From the NCBI GenBank assembly GCA_038276395.1, contig JBBQAA010000073.1, positions 1 through 53,001 on the forward strand: DNA of 53,001 nt, given 5' to 3'. The stretch's first letter is position 1, and every line of letters begins with the position of its first letter. Both the position numbers and the translations under genes were made by a program. Shown in pieces: positions 7,832 to 16,502 of this stretch. Source of the DNA: JBBQAA01 sp038276395. GTDB lineage: Bacteria > Actinomycetota > Thermoleophilia > Solirubrobacterales > Solirubrobacteraceae. The notes below the pieces were generated by a model. It made no database searches. It saw nothing but the letters and a program-made list of their open reading frames with translations, and had not been told where the DNA came from.

Positions 7832-9274
7832 GTGACCGCCTTCGCCGACCTCCGCCTCGAGCCCGCCCTCCTGGAGGCCCTCTTCGACGTGGGCTACGAG
7901 TCGCCGAGCCCGATCCAGGAGGAGGCGATCCCGCCGCTGCTCGAAGGGCGCGACGTGATCGGCCAGGCCCAGACGGGCTCGGGCAAGACGGCGGCGTTCG
8001 GCCTCCCCCTGCTCCAGTACGTCGACCCGGACGAGGACGGCGTGCAGGCCCTCGTCCTCACCCCGACCCGCGAGCTTTGCATCCAGGTCACGCAGGCCAT
8101 CCGCGCCTACGGCGCCCGCAAGAAGGTCGACGTCGTCGCCGTCTTCGGCGGTGCCCCCATCCGCTCCCAGCAGGCCCAGCTCCGGGCGGGCGGCCAGGTC
8201 GTCGTCGGCACCGTCGGCCGCGTCAAGGACCTCATCTCCCGCCGCTCGCTCCTGCTCACCTCCGCGCGCTACGTCGTGCTCGACGAGGCCGACGAGATGC
8301 TCGACCTCGGCTTCCTCGAGGACGTCGAGAAGATCCTCGCCCTCACGCCGGGCTCCCGCCAGACGGCGCTGTTCTCGGCCACGATGCCGCCGGAGATCCG
8401 CCGCCTGGCCGAGAAGTACCTCTACGACCCCGTCACGATCAAGGTCAAGACCGCGAACCTCACCGTCGACTCCGTCGAGCAGTTCGCGCTCGAGGTCGCC
8501 CAGAAGGAGAAGACCGACGCGCTCGCCCGGGTGCTCCAGTCCGAGCGGCCCGACCAGGCCATCGTCTTCGTGCGCACCAAGATCCGCTGCGATCAGCTCT
8601 ACCGCACGCTGCGCGACCGCGGGATGAACGTCAAGGCCTTGCACGGCGACATGAGCCAGGGCTCGCGCGACGGCGTCATGCTGTCGTTCAAGAGCGGCCG
8701 GCTGCCGATCCTCGTGGCCACCGACGTCGCCGCCCGCGGGCTCGACATCTCCTCGGTCACCCACGTCGTCAACTACGACGTCCCGATCTCCCCCGACGTC
8801 TACGTCCACCGCATCGGCCGCACCGGGCGCGTGGGGCGCTCCGGGCGCTCGATCACGTTCTACGAGCCCCGGCAGAAACGGGACATCGAGGCCGTCGAGC
8901 GCCACACGGGCGTGGCCCTCGCCCCCTGGGCCGAGGGCGCCCACGTGGGCCCGCAGAAGGTCGAGCAGAAGCCGCGGCGGCACTCCAAGCCGAGCGAGAC
9001 GGCGCCCGCGCCGGCGAGCGGCGGGAACGGCGACGCCCCGCCCCCGCCCCCCTCGCTCGTCACGCTCATCGCCCGGGGCGGCCGGGCCAGCGGCCTCGAG
9101 CCGCGGGATCTCGTGCGCGCCGTGACCAAGGCCGCGGGCCTCGACGGGGAGCACGTGCACAACGTGCGCGTGCTCGAGCACTTCGCGCTGCTCGAGGTGG
9201 CGGAGGGCGACGTCGAGCACGTCGTCGCCTCCGCCGAGGGCGGCGAGCTGGCGCTGACGCGGGCACGCTCCTAG
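7832..9274 (+). CDS. deaD: DEAD-box ATP-dependent RNA helicase with DbpA-type RNA-binding domain
   Basis: Encodes 480 residues from a GTG start. The Q motif is GYESPSPIQ (about residues 20-28), motif I AQTGSGKT (about 46-53), Ia PTRELCIQV, motif II DEAD (about 150-153), motif III SAT (about 182), motif V ATDVAARGLD and motif VI HRIGRTGR (about 326). A Pro/Ala-rich linker (about 370-405) leads to a compact C-terminal domain (about 405-475, LIARGGRASGLEPRDLVRA) that looks like the DbpA/CsdA RNA-binding fold. Likely roles are ribosome assembly, mRNA turnover and cold adaptation. It is the first of three forward genes with short gaps. Confidence 0.95.
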   Translation: MTAFADLRLEPALLEALFDVGYESPSPIQEEAIPPLLEGRDVIGQAQTGSGKTAAFGLPLLQYVDPDEDGVQALVLTPTRELCIQVTQAIRAYGARKKVDVVAVFGGAPIRSQQAQLRAGGQVVVGTVGRVKDLISRRSLLLTSARYVVLDEADEMLDLGFLEDVEKILALTPGSRQTALFSATMPPEIRRLAEKYLYDPVTIKVKTANLTVDSVEQFALEVAQKEKTDALARVLQSERPDQAIVFVRTKIRCDQLYRTLRDRGMNVKALHGDMSQGSRDGVMLSFKSGRLPILVATDVAARGLDISSVTHVVNYDVPISPDVYVHRIGRTGRVGRSGRSITFYEPRQKRDIEAVERHTGVALAPWAEGAHVGPQKVEQKPRRHSKPSETAPAPASGGNGDAPPPPPSLVTLIARGGRASGLEPRDLVRAVTKAAGLDGEHVHNVRVLEHFALLEVAEGDVEHVVASAEGGELALTRARS

Positions 9275-9310
9275 CCACGACGTCCTGACGCGCGCCCATA
9301 CGGTGGGCGC

Positions 9311-10507
9311 GTGGGCACCTACGGCCGCCTCCTCCGCCTCCCGCACGTCGCGCCGCTGCTGGCCGCGAACCTCCTCTCGCGGCTGCCGCTCGGAATCACC
9401 GGCCTCGCGCTCGTCCTCTTCCTGCGCGCCGAGACCGGCTCCTTCGCGGTGGCGGGGGCGGTCTCCGGTGCGCTCACACTCGGGGTCGGGGCCTGCTCTC
9501 CGCTCGTCGGGCGGCTCGTCGATCGCCGGGGCGCGGGGACGCTCGGCCCGCTCTCCCTCCTGCACGCCGGGGGGCTCGTGGCGCTGCTCCTGCTCGGGAG
9601 GGGAGGGGCGTCGACGGCAGCGCTCCTCGCCTGCGGGTTCATCACCGGCGCCGCGCTCCCTCCCACGGCGTCGCTCCTGCGCGCGGGCTGGCCCGGGCTC
9701 GTCGCCCCCGCGCCGGAGCTCCTGAGCACCGCCTACGCGGTCGAGGCCGTGCTCATCGAGCTCATCTTCGTCACCGGCCCGCTCATCGTCGGCCTCCTCG
9801 TCCTGCTGGCCAGCGCCGGGGCCGCGCTCGCGGTCTCCGCCGTGGCCGTCATCGCCGGGAGCTGGTCGTTCCTGGCGCTGCTGCCGCCCGAGGCGACCCC
9901 CGCGCGCGGCGCGCACCTCCCGCCGGCGTCGCGGCTCGGCGCGCTCGCCGTGCCGGGGATCCGCACGATCGTCCTCCTCATGGTCCCCGTCGGGATGGCC
10001 TTCGGCCTCGTCGAGGTGGCGTTGCCCGCGCTGGCCCGCGCCGACGGCAGCCCGGAGCTCGCGGGGCTGCTCCTGTCGGTGTGGGCGGGCGCGAGCGCCG
10101 CGGGCGGGATCGCGTGGGGCGCGCGCGTCCGGGCGATCTCGGTCTCCCGCGCCCACGTCATGCTCGCCTGCGCGCTGCCCCTCGGGTTCCTGCCCGTGCT
10201 GCTCGCGCCGTCGGCGGGGCTCGCCGCGCTGCTCGTTCTCCCCGCCGGCTTCGCCATCGCCCCGCTCATCGCCACGCGCAACGAGCTCGCGGGGCGGGTG
10301 GCGCCGCCGGGGGCGTCGATCGAGTCCTTCACCTGGCCCACGACCGCGTTGCTCGCCGGCATCTCGATCGGCACGCCGCTCGCGGGCGCGCTGGCCGACG
10401 GACCGGGCTGGCGCGCCGCCGTGCTCACCGCCGTCGGCGCGGCGGCCATGGGCGCGCTCCTCACCCTCGCGCGCCGCACGACCCTCGAGCCGGCGACGGT
10501 ACGGTGA
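9311..10507 (+). CDS. MFS transporter
   Basis: Encodes 398 residues with about twelve hydrophobic helices in two bundles, separated by a loop around residues 190-215 (PPEATPARGAHLPPASR). The SPLVGRLVDRRGAG segment between helices 2 and 3 is the MFS motif A pattern (G-x-x-x-D-R-x-G-R/A). No other signature fixes the substrate. It is most similar in feel to small drug or metabolite efflux permeases of actinobacteria. GTG start at 9311, 36 bases after the helicase stop and 4 bases before the cyclophilin start, so cotranscription with the cyclophilin is likely. Confidence 0.88.
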   Translation: MGTYGRLLRLPHVAPLLAANLLSRLPLGITGLALVLFLRAETGSFAVAGAVSGALTLGVGACSPLVGRLVDRRGAGTLGPLSLLHAGGLVALLLLGRGGASTAALLACGFITGAALPPTASLLRAGWPGLVAPAPELLSTAYAVEAVLIELIFVTGPLIVGLLVLLASAGAALAVSAVAVIAGSWSFLALLPPEATPARGAHLPPASRLGALAVPGIRTIVLLMVPVGMAFGLVEVALPALARADGSPELAGLLLSVWAGASAAGGIAWGARVRAISVSRAHVMLACALPLGFLPVLLAPSAGLAALLVLPAGFAIAPLIATRNELAGRVAPPGASIESFTWPTTALLAGISIGTPLAGALADGPGWRAAVLTAVGAAAMGALLTLARRTTLEPATVR

Positions 10508-10511
10508 GCCC

Positions 10512-10973
10512 ATGTCCACCGCCACACTCCAGACCACCCACGGCGCCATCGAGGTCGAGCTCTTCGACGCGGACGCGCCGCAGACCGTCGAGAACTTCCG
10601 GAAGCTGGCGGGGGAGGGCTTCTACGACGGCATCGTCTTTCACCGCGTCATCCCCGACTTCATGATCCAGGGCGGCTGCCCGGAGGGGACGGGCACGGGC
10701 GGGCCCGGCTACACGTTCGAGGACGAGTTCAACGAGCACAAGGTCGTGCGCGGCGCGCTGGCCATGGCCAACGCGGGGCCGAACACCAACGGCTCGCAGT
10801 TCTTCCTCGTCACCGCCGAGGCCGCGCCGTGGCTCGACGGCAAGCACACGGTCTTCGGCCAGGTCACGGCCGGGATGGAGGCCGTCGACGCGATCGAGGG
10901 CGTCGAGACCGGGCGGGGCGACCGCCCGGTCGACCCCATGCCGGCGATCGAGTCGGTGGCGTTCGGGGACTGA
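10512..10973 (+). CDS. ppiB: Cyclophilin-type peptidyl-prolyl cis-trans isomerase
   Basis: Encodes 153 residues and catalyses proline isomerisation during protein folding in the cytoplasm, as there is no signal peptide. Active-site segments are FHRVIPDFMIQGGC (catalytic Arg and the Phe-Met-Gln pocket, about residues 37-50), ALAMANAGPNTNGSQFFL (about 78-96) and PWLDGKHTVFGQV (about 104-116). The single-domain length is normal. It starts 4 bases after the MFS stop codon. The downstream gap to the convergent GH31 gene (10974-11067) contains small inverted repeats compatible with termination. Confidence 0.96.
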   Translation: MSTATLQTTHGAIEVELFDADAPQTVENFRKLAGEGFYDGIVFHRVIPDFMIQGGCPEGTGTGGPGYTFEDEFNEHKVVRGALAMANAGPNTNGSQFFLVTAEAAPWLDGKHTVFGQVTAGMEAVDAIEGVETGRGDRPVDPMPAIESVAFGD

Positions 10974-11067
10974 GGCCGGCGCCACCCGCGGCGTCCGGTG
11001 CAGTTGTGGCCCTCTGACGACCACAAGGGCACGGACCGGCGGTCATTAGGGCCTGGCCGGGCCCGGC

Positions 11068-13335
11068 TCAGAACGGCCGGCGGCCGCAGCGGGCGAAGTA
11101 GACGAGCCGCGTCAGCGGCGCCGGCACGGTGGCCACCGCCGGGCCTGCGAAGCGGCGGCCGGTGTGGGCGTCCCGCCAGCAGCCGCGGGGGAAGACGACG
11201 CGGCGCGTTCGCGCTCCCTTCACGACGACCGGCGCGACGAGGACGTCCGGGCCGAGCAGCCACTCCTGATCCTCGCGGGCGAGGCGGCGGTCGCCACCCG
11301 CGCCGAGCCATAGGGGCCGGGCGACCGGGATCCCCGTCCGGTCGGCCGCCTTCCACAGCTTCAGGATGAGCGGCGCCGCGCGCGTGTGCAGGCGCGAGAG
11401 GGCGATGTAGGTGCGCAGCGTCTCGGGGCCGTACATCCACGGCGTATGAACGCCCGCGAGCAACGCGCCGTGCAGGCGGAAGACCGGCGAGAGCGCCGCC
11501 CACTCGGCCCAGCGCAGGAAGAGCTCCCGGTTTGTCGGATTCTCGTAGGGACCGATGTCGTAATAGCCGCCGATGTCGGTCCCGAAGCCGTAGGCGCCGC
11601 TCACGCCGCGCGAGAGCATGTCGGTGGCCAGCGAGGCGATCCCCGAGGCGTGGCTCCAGTCCGTCGTCTCGTCACCGGGGAAGTTCCCGCCCTCATACGC
11701 CGCCGAGCCCGGCGCGCCCGTGTTGCCCGCGCGCGTGAAGAAGAAGATGCGCCGGCCGCGGTGGGCGCGCTCCCACCAGCGCACGACGTCCCGTGTGGCT
11801 CGGGCGGCGAGCACGGGCAGGCGGTTGTGCATCGTGGCGCCGCTCGCGCCGTTGTGGAGGCGCATGCCGACCTGGACCTGCTCGCCGAAGTCCTGCATGA
11901 ACCCGTCGGCGCCGAGCGCAAGCGCGGCACGGATGCGGCCCTGCCACCAGCGCACGGCGGCCGGGTTCGTGAAGTCGATGACGGCGCCGTCCTTGCCGAA
12001 GTTCGTCGTGAAGACGAACGGCCTCCCGTTCGCGCGCCGGGCCACGTAGCCGCGCGCGAGCGCCCGCGCGTAGGCGCGCGGGTCGTCGGTGCCGATCGTG
12101 TCCTTCCCGACGAACTCGCGGAAGTAGAGGAGCGCGTGGATGCCGCGCGCGTGGAGCTGCTTGATGACGCCGCGCAGGAAGGGCTTGCGGAGGAACTGCC
12201 AGCCCTCGATCCGGTAGGAGGAGACCGGCAGGTGGTAGCGCCTGAGGTCCCGCAGGTCGCCCGTGACCTCGCGCGCGTACTGCTGCGGCGTATCGACGGG
12301 GAACTTGACCTCGCGATCGAACATCGGCCCGAGCGCCCAGGCGGGCGGGACGGGCTGGCGGCCGGTGGTCGCCGTCAGGGTGCGCAGCGCGCGCGCCGGC
12401 CCGCCGGGTGCCACGAGGTAGGAGAGCCGCGCGCCCGAGGCGCCGGCCTGCCAGGCGCCCGCGCGGTCGGAGTCGAGCCGGAACTCGGAGAGCGAGTTCT
12501 CCCTGAGCAGGAAGCCGTAGCCCGCCGAGGAGACGAGGCTCGTGCCCGCGTAGTAGGCGGCCGCCGAGCCGTTGGGATAGAGCGTGTCGCGCGCGGTGCC
12601 CGGCACCGCCGCGACGTTCTTCTCCGCCCGCCCCGAGGCGATGTTCTCCTGCTGCGCCCAGTTCAAGAGCTCCCGCCCGTGCTGGTCCAGGCGGTCGTGG
12701 CGACCGCCGAAGCCGTGGAAGGCCTCGCCGCGACGGGAGGCGAAGGAGTCGGCGATCGCGGCGACCCCGCTCGCCGGCACCGGCCGCGCCGAGACGGACG
12801 CCCCGCGCCCGGCCACGCGCACCCGCACCACGAGCGTCCGGCCCGAGGGGTCGGTGGTCGAGAGCACGAGCCGGACCCCGCCCGGGACCCGCCTCACCGT
12901 GCGTACCGCGCGCGCCCGGTACTCCGTCCCCGACTCGAAGAGCGAGGAGAGGTTCCCCCCGAACTGCGAGCCCGGGATGAGGGACAGCGCCCGGCGGCCG
13001 ACGAGGAACGTGAGCGGACCGTAGAGCGCGGCGCGCGGCGGGTCGAGCGGCTGCCCTCCGAGGCCGCTCAGGTTGCGGGTGGCGGCCGGCACCGGCGCCG
13101 AGCGCGCACCCGCCCGCAGCTCGCGCAGGACGGCCGCGCCGCGCCCCCCCGCGACCGACAGCCGGTAGGGGGAGCGGTGGATCGTCACCCGCGCGCCCCG
13201 GCCGCTGAGGACGATCTCCGTGCGCCCGATCCGCGTCGCCGCTCCCGCGACCGGCGCGGCGCCGGCGAGCCCGGCGAACCCGGCGAACCCGAGCGTGAGC
13301 CCGAGCGCGGCCGCGGTGCGCGTGACCTCCCTCAC
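11068..13335 (-). CDS. Secreted GH31-family alpha-glycosidase
   Basis: Encodes 755 residues from GTG at 13335. This start was chosen because a typical signal peptide follows (VREVTRTAAALGLTLG, then a Gly/Ala-rich hydrophobic core ending AGAA near residue 35). GH31 enzymes are retaining alpha-glucosidases and alpha-xylosidases. The nucleophile lies in DGFMQDFGEQ (Asp about 481) and the acid/base in FPGDETTDW (Asp about 554). FFFTRAGNTG and GTDIGGYYDIGP are further family segments. The DFGE and RAGNTG wording resembles the YihQ branch, but the Arg/Trp pair that binds the sulfonate there is not evident. It probably cleaves an exported alpha-glycan; the substrate is unresolved. Confidence 0.9.
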   Translation of the reverse strand: MREVTRTAAALGLTLGFAGFAGLAGAAPVAGAATRIGRTEIVLSGRGARVTIHRSPYRLSVAGGRGAAVLRELRAGARSAPVPAATRNLSGLGGQPLDPPRAALYGPLTFLVGRRALSLIPGSQFGGNLSSLFESGTEYRARAVRTVRRVPGGVRLVLSTTDPSGRTLVVRVRVAGRGASVSARPVPASGVAAIADSFASRRGEAFHGFGGRHDRLDQHGRELLNWAQQENIASGRAEKNVAAVPGTARDTLYPNGSAAAYYAGTSLVSSAGYGFLLRENSLSEFRLDSDRAGAWQAGASGARLSYLVAPGGPARALRTLTATTGRQPVPPAWALGPMFDREVKFPVDTPQQYAREVTGDLRDLRRYHLPVSSYRIEGWQFLRKPFLRGVIKQLHARGIHALLYFREFVGKDTIGTDDPRAYARALARGYVARRANGRPFVFTTNFGKDGAVIDFTNPAAVRWWQGRIRAALALGADGFMQDFGEQVQVGMRLHNGASGATMHNRLPVLAARATRDVVRWWERAHRGRRIFFFTRAGNTGAPGSAAYEGGNFPGDETTDWSHASGIASLATDMLSRGVSGAYGFGTDIGGYYDIGPYENPTNRELFLRWAEWAALSPVFRLHGALLAGVHTPWMYGPETLRTYIALSRLHTRAAPLILKLWKAADRTGIPVARPLWLGAGGDRRLAREDQEWLLGPDVLVAPVVVKGARTRRVVFPRGCWRDAHTGRRFAGPAVATVPAPLTRLVYFARCGRRPF

Positions 13336-13425
13336 GCCGGACAGGTTGGCAGGTTCGAAGCTGTGGGACCACTTCGTCGGCACGCCGATCGCCCGCACGA
13401 CCTCGCCGCCCGGCACGACCGCCGC

Positions 13426-13569
13426 GTGATCGCGCATGCCCCGCAGCTCCTCCCGGGCGCGACGAGCGTGCTGCGCGTGCGGTTCGCCCGGCCGGGGCGC
13501 TACGTCGTCTACTGCACGCTTCCCCATCACGCCGCGTGGGGGATGCGGGCGGTCATCCGCGTGCGCTGA
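13426..13569 (+). pseudogene. C-terminal fragment of a cupredoxin (rusticyanin-like copper site)
   Basis: The last 47 codons before a TGA read VIAHAPQLLPGATSVLRVRF then ARPGRYVVYCTLPHHAAWGM and RAVIRVR. YC-x4-H-x4-M is the type-1 copper loop with the spacing found in rusticyanin-like proteins (Cys, His at +5, Met at +10). The preceding sequence in this frame is not protein-like. A neighbouring frame just upstream (ending at 13429) reads SKLWDHFVGTPIARTTSPPG, which may be the displaced earlier part. I see no signal peptide or first copper His. It is best read as a truncated, frameshifted remnant between GH31 and the aldehyde dehydrogenase. Confidence 0.5.
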
Positions 13570-13615
13570 GCGGTTACCCTTCGCGGTTCGAGAGAACGAG
13601 CGAGGGAGCAGCGAG

Positions 13616-15169
13616 ATGGCCGCGACGGACGAGACGAAGGTGGAGGACCGGCACGCGCCCGGCCTCGACACCGACTCCACGGAGATCCCGGTCGAGAACC
13701 CGGCCACGGGTGAGATCATCGGGACCGTCCCGAACCACTCGGCGGAGGACGTCGCCGAGATGGCGCGCCGCGCGCGCGTCGCCCAGCGCGGCTGGGAGGC
13801 GATGGGCTTCGAGGGCCGCGGCAAGGTCCTCCGGCGCGCGCAGAAGTGGCTGCTCGACCACTCCGACCGCGTCGTGCGCACGATCGTCGCCGAGACCGGC
13901 AAGACGTGGGAGGACGCTCAGCTCGCCGAGCTCGGCTACGGCGCCGGCGCCTTCGGCTACTGGGCCAAGCAGGCGCCCGAGATGCTGGCCGACGAGCGCG
14001 TGCGCTCCTCGAACCCGTTCGTCGTCGGCAAGAAGCTCGTCGTGCGCTACAAGCCGCTCGGCGTCGTCGGCGTCATCGGGCCGTGGAACTTCCCGCTGAC
14101 GAACTCCTTCGGGGACTGCATCCCCGCGCTCGCCGCGGGCAACTCGGTCATCCTCAAGCCCAGCGAGGTCACCCCGCTCACCTCGCTGCTCATGAAGGAG
14201 ATGCTCGACGAGTGCGGATGCCCGCCGGACGTCTTCCAGGTCGCCACCGGCGAGGGGGAGACCGGCGGCGCGCTCGTCGAGAACGTCGACTTCATCATGT
14301 TCACGGGCTCGACGCGCACGGGCAAGAAGGTCGCCGCCCGCGCCGCGGAGCGCCTCATCCCCGCCGGCCTCGAGCTCGGCGGCAAGGACCCGATGATCGT
14401 CCTCGCCGACGCCGACCTCGAGCGCGCGGCCAACGCCGCCACCTACTACTCGATGATGAACGCGGGCCAGGTGTGCATCTCGGTCGAGCGCGTCTACGTC
14501 GAGGAGCCGATCTACGACGAGTTCGTGGCCAAGGTGACCGAGAAGGTGCGCGCGCTGCGCCAGGGCGAGTCCAAGGGCCCGGGCGCGGTCGACGTCGGCG
14601 CGGTCATCTTCCCGCCCCAGCTCGACATCGTCGAGGACCACGTCAAGGACGCGGTCGAGAAGGGCGCGCGCGTGCTCGTCGGCGGCCACGGCTCACGCGA
14701 GGGCGGCCGCTTCCACGAGCCCACGGTGCTCGTCGACGTCGACCACTCGATGAAGGCGATGACCGAGGAGACCTTCGGGCCGACCGTTCCGATCATGAAG
14801 GTGCGCGACGCCGAGCAGGCGATCGAGCTGGCCAACGACTCCCCCTACGGGCTCGCCGCCTCGGTGTGGACCAAGGACACCGCACGCGGCGAGGCGATCG
14901 CCCGCCGCGTCGAGGCCGGCGCCGTGTGCGTCAACGACGCGATGCTGAACTACTTCGCGCTCGAGGTCCCGATGGGCGGCTGGAAGGCCTCCGGCCTCGG
15001 CACGCGCCACGGCCGCGCCGGGATCCAGAAGTACTGCGCCCAGCAGACGATCCTCGTCACGAAGCTCGCGCTGAAGAAGGACATCAACATGTTCCCCTAC
15101 AAGGCGCGCACGACGAACCTGCTCGGGAAGGTGACGAAGCTCATCTACGGGCGGGGGAAGCGGGACTGA
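13616..15169 (+). CDS. NAD(P)-dependent aldehyde dehydrogenase (succinate-semialdehyde-type)
   Basis: Encodes 517 residues from ATG at 13616, preceded by GAGGGAG. It oxidises an aldehyde to a carboxylate. The cofactor site is GVIGPWNFPLTN (about 153) with LKPSEVTP (about 178). The Rossmann Gly segment FTGSTRTGK is at about 229, the general-base Glu in GLELGGKDP at about 252, the catalytic Cys in NAGQVCISVERV at about 286, and EETFGP at about 384. The C terminus is extended by about 30 residues (KKDINMFPYKARTTNLLGKV) beyond the core fold, a basic tail common in actinobacterial members. Followed within 8 bases by a perfect hairpin terminator. The substrate is not assigned. Confidence 0.94.
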   Translation: MAATDETKVEDRHAPGLDTDSTEIPVENPATGEIIGTVPNHSAEDVAEMARRARVAQRGWEAMGFEGRGKVLRRAQKWLLDHSDRVVRTIVAETGKTWEDAQLAELGYGAGAFGYWAKQAPEMLADERVRSSNPFVVGKKLVVRYKPLGVVGVIGPWNFPLTNSFGDCIPALAAGNSVILKPSEVTPLTSLLMKEMLDECGCPPDVFQVATGEGETGGALVENVDFIMFTGSTRTGKKVAARAAERLIPAGLELGGKDPMIVLADADLERAANAATYYSMMNAGQVCISVERVYVEEPIYDEFVAKVTEKVRALRQGESKGPGAVDVGAVIFPPQLDIVEDHVKDAVEKGARVLVGGHGSREGGRFHEPTVLVDVDHSMKAMTEETFGPTVPIMKVRDAEQAIELANDSPYGLAASVWTKDTARGEAIARRVEAGAVCVNDAMLNYFALEVPMGGWKASGLGTRHGRAGIQKYCAQQTILVTKLALKKDINMFPYKARTTNLLGKVTKLIYGRGKRD

Positions 15170-15176
15170 GGGGGCT

Positions 15177-15208
15177 CGGGCGGGAGCGGAGCGCCCCGCT
15201 CCCGCCCG
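15177..15208 (+). terminator. Rho-independent-like hairpin after the aldehyde dehydrogenase
   Basis: Arms 15177-15189 and 15196-15208 form a perfect 13-bp GC-rich stem with a 6-base loop. It begins 8 bases after the aldehyde dehydrogenase stop. No T-run follows, which is normal for this GC content. Position and stem quality support a terminator. Confidence 0.75.
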
Positions 15209-15297
15209 GACGACCGCCCTCCGGGGGTGGGCTGCATTTCGTCCCTCCACCTAACGCTTTGCCGCCCACCCACAGGTCCGCCGCGGGGACGGGATGC

Positions 15298-15590
15298 GCT
15301 TGATCCGCGCATCGCGCGCGAGGCCGAGCGACCACTCAGGGATCTCCCCGACCCGCTGGAGCTGGCCGTCTCGATGGTCACGATCGCAGCTCGAGAGCGG
15401 CGTGCCCGCCGCGGTCGACGGGTCGCCTCGGCCTTCGCGACGCTCACGGTTCAGATGCGGCCGGGCTGGGGGGCTCGGAGCAAAGGACGGCTGAATCGCC
15501 GCCACGGCGATCGCCCACGACGCCGAGCTCCTGACCCAGGACGCGGACTACGAGGCCGACCGGGCCTGCGCCTCCTCGGGGGGCACGACG
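15298..15590 (+). pseudogene. Decayed PIN-domain (VapC-type) toxin gene
   Basis: Pieces of a PIN RNase toxin can be read in order but in different frames. DPRIAREAERPLRDLPDP with ELAVSMVTIA resembles the VapC N-terminal half (Asp-x-x-x-Leu-Ile then a VSVVT-x-AEL helix). It shifts frame into QLESGVPAAVDG, then returns as ASAFATLT. The C-terminal signature IAATAIAHDAELLTQDADYE begins at 15495 in another frame. VapC proteins end with just this A-x-A-x-x-H-x-x-x-x-x-T-x-D-x-D pattern. No intact frame or antitoxin partner remains. Together with the terminator before it, this accounts for most of the 430-base gap. Confidence 0.6.
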
Positions 15591-15602
15591 ACGTCCTCGC
15601 CC

Positions 15603-16469
15603 TCAGCCCGCGGCACGCAGCAGCACCGTGGCCCACGTCCGGTACGGGCGCCAGGCCGCGGCGAGCGCGGTGAAGGCGGCGTCGTCCTCGGTGACCTCGG
15701 GCCGATCGTAGAGCCGGGCGGCGGTCACCCGCACGCGCGACTCGTTGAGCGTCAGCCCGTCGGTCGGCCCGCCCGCCCGCAGCCAGATCCCGTCCGCCCA
15801 GAACGGCCCGATGCCGCGCAGCTCGCGCAGGCGGGCGACTGCCTCCTCCTGGCCCGCCGCCAGCAGCGCCTCCCGCTCGAGCGCGCCGGCGAGCGCGGCC
15901 TCGGCGATCCCGTGGAGCCGCCGGAGCTTCTCGTCCGGCAGCGAGGGCCACTCGGTCAGGGACAGCAGCCGCTCGGGCGCCGGGAAGGTGACCATCCGCT
16001 CACCCGCGACCTCGACGGCGCCGCCGACTTCCTCCGACAGCCGGGAGCGGATCTCCCGCGCCTGGGCCGACCGCAGCCGCGCCGAGATGACGCCCCAGCA
16101 CGCCGCCTCGTAGGGCGAGTGGAAGAGGACCGGTCGGAGGAAGCCGCTCTGCTCCTGCAGGCGCCCGATCACCGCGTCGCGCGCCCCGACGTCGGCGTAG
16201 CCCGTGCCGTCGTGGTCGAGGGAGACGACGCGCAGCGCCTGCGCCCACGCACGTTCGAGCGAGCCGTCTCCGGTGAGCGCGCCCCGCAGGGTTCCGTCCG
16301 CGTCCTGGCGGAGCGCCACGCCCGCGCTCCCGCTCCAGTCGTCGACGAGGAAGCCGAGGCGGACGACGCCCTCGCCCGCGGCCGCCGTGTCCGCCGCCTC
16401 CCAGCCCGCGATGAACCGCGCCGCCGAGGCGAGTGTGAACGGCCCGTGGGGCGTCATCGTGCGCTCCAT
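15603..16469 (-). CDS. AlkA-like DNA-3-methyladenine glycosylase II
   Basis: Encodes 288 residues from ATG at 16469. It is a base-excision repair enzyme of the HhH-GPD superfamily that removes alkylated bases. The helix-hairpin-helix is RLRELRGIGPFWADGIWLRAGG (about residues 215-236, cut here to its key GIGPFWAD). The catalytic Asp is most likely in PTDGLTLNESRV (about 239), aligned with the Asp of the LPDD region in E. coli AlkA. The residues after it (NES in place of PDD) differ from the classical enzyme. The N-terminal beta domain is typical of AlkA. It is divergent from the EamA gene across about 33 bases. Confidence 0.85.
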   Translation of the reverse strand: MERTMTPHGPFTLASAARFIAGWEAADTAAAGEGVVRLGFLVDDWSGSAGVALRQDADGTLRGALTGDGSLERAWAQALRVVSLDHDGTGYADVGARDAVIGRLQEQSGFLRPVLFHSPYEAACWGVISARLRSAQAREIRSRLSEEVGGAVEVAGERMVTFPAPERLLSLTEWPSLPDEKLRRLHGIAEAALAGALEREALLAAGQEEAVARLRELRGIGPFWADGIWLRAGGPTDGLTLNESRVRVTAARLYDRPEVTEDDAAFTALAAAWRPYRTWATVLLRAAG

Positions 16470-16502
16470 CCCGGCGCACCCTAGAGCCCTAGCCTCGGCG
16501 CC

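Noticed and set aside
7649..10549. A very long reverse-strand open frame opposite the helicase, MFS and cyclophilin genes
   Set aside because: It is Arg/Gly/Asp-rich low complexity with no domain, and it runs opposite three clear genes. In DNA this rich in GC, long antisense frames are expected.
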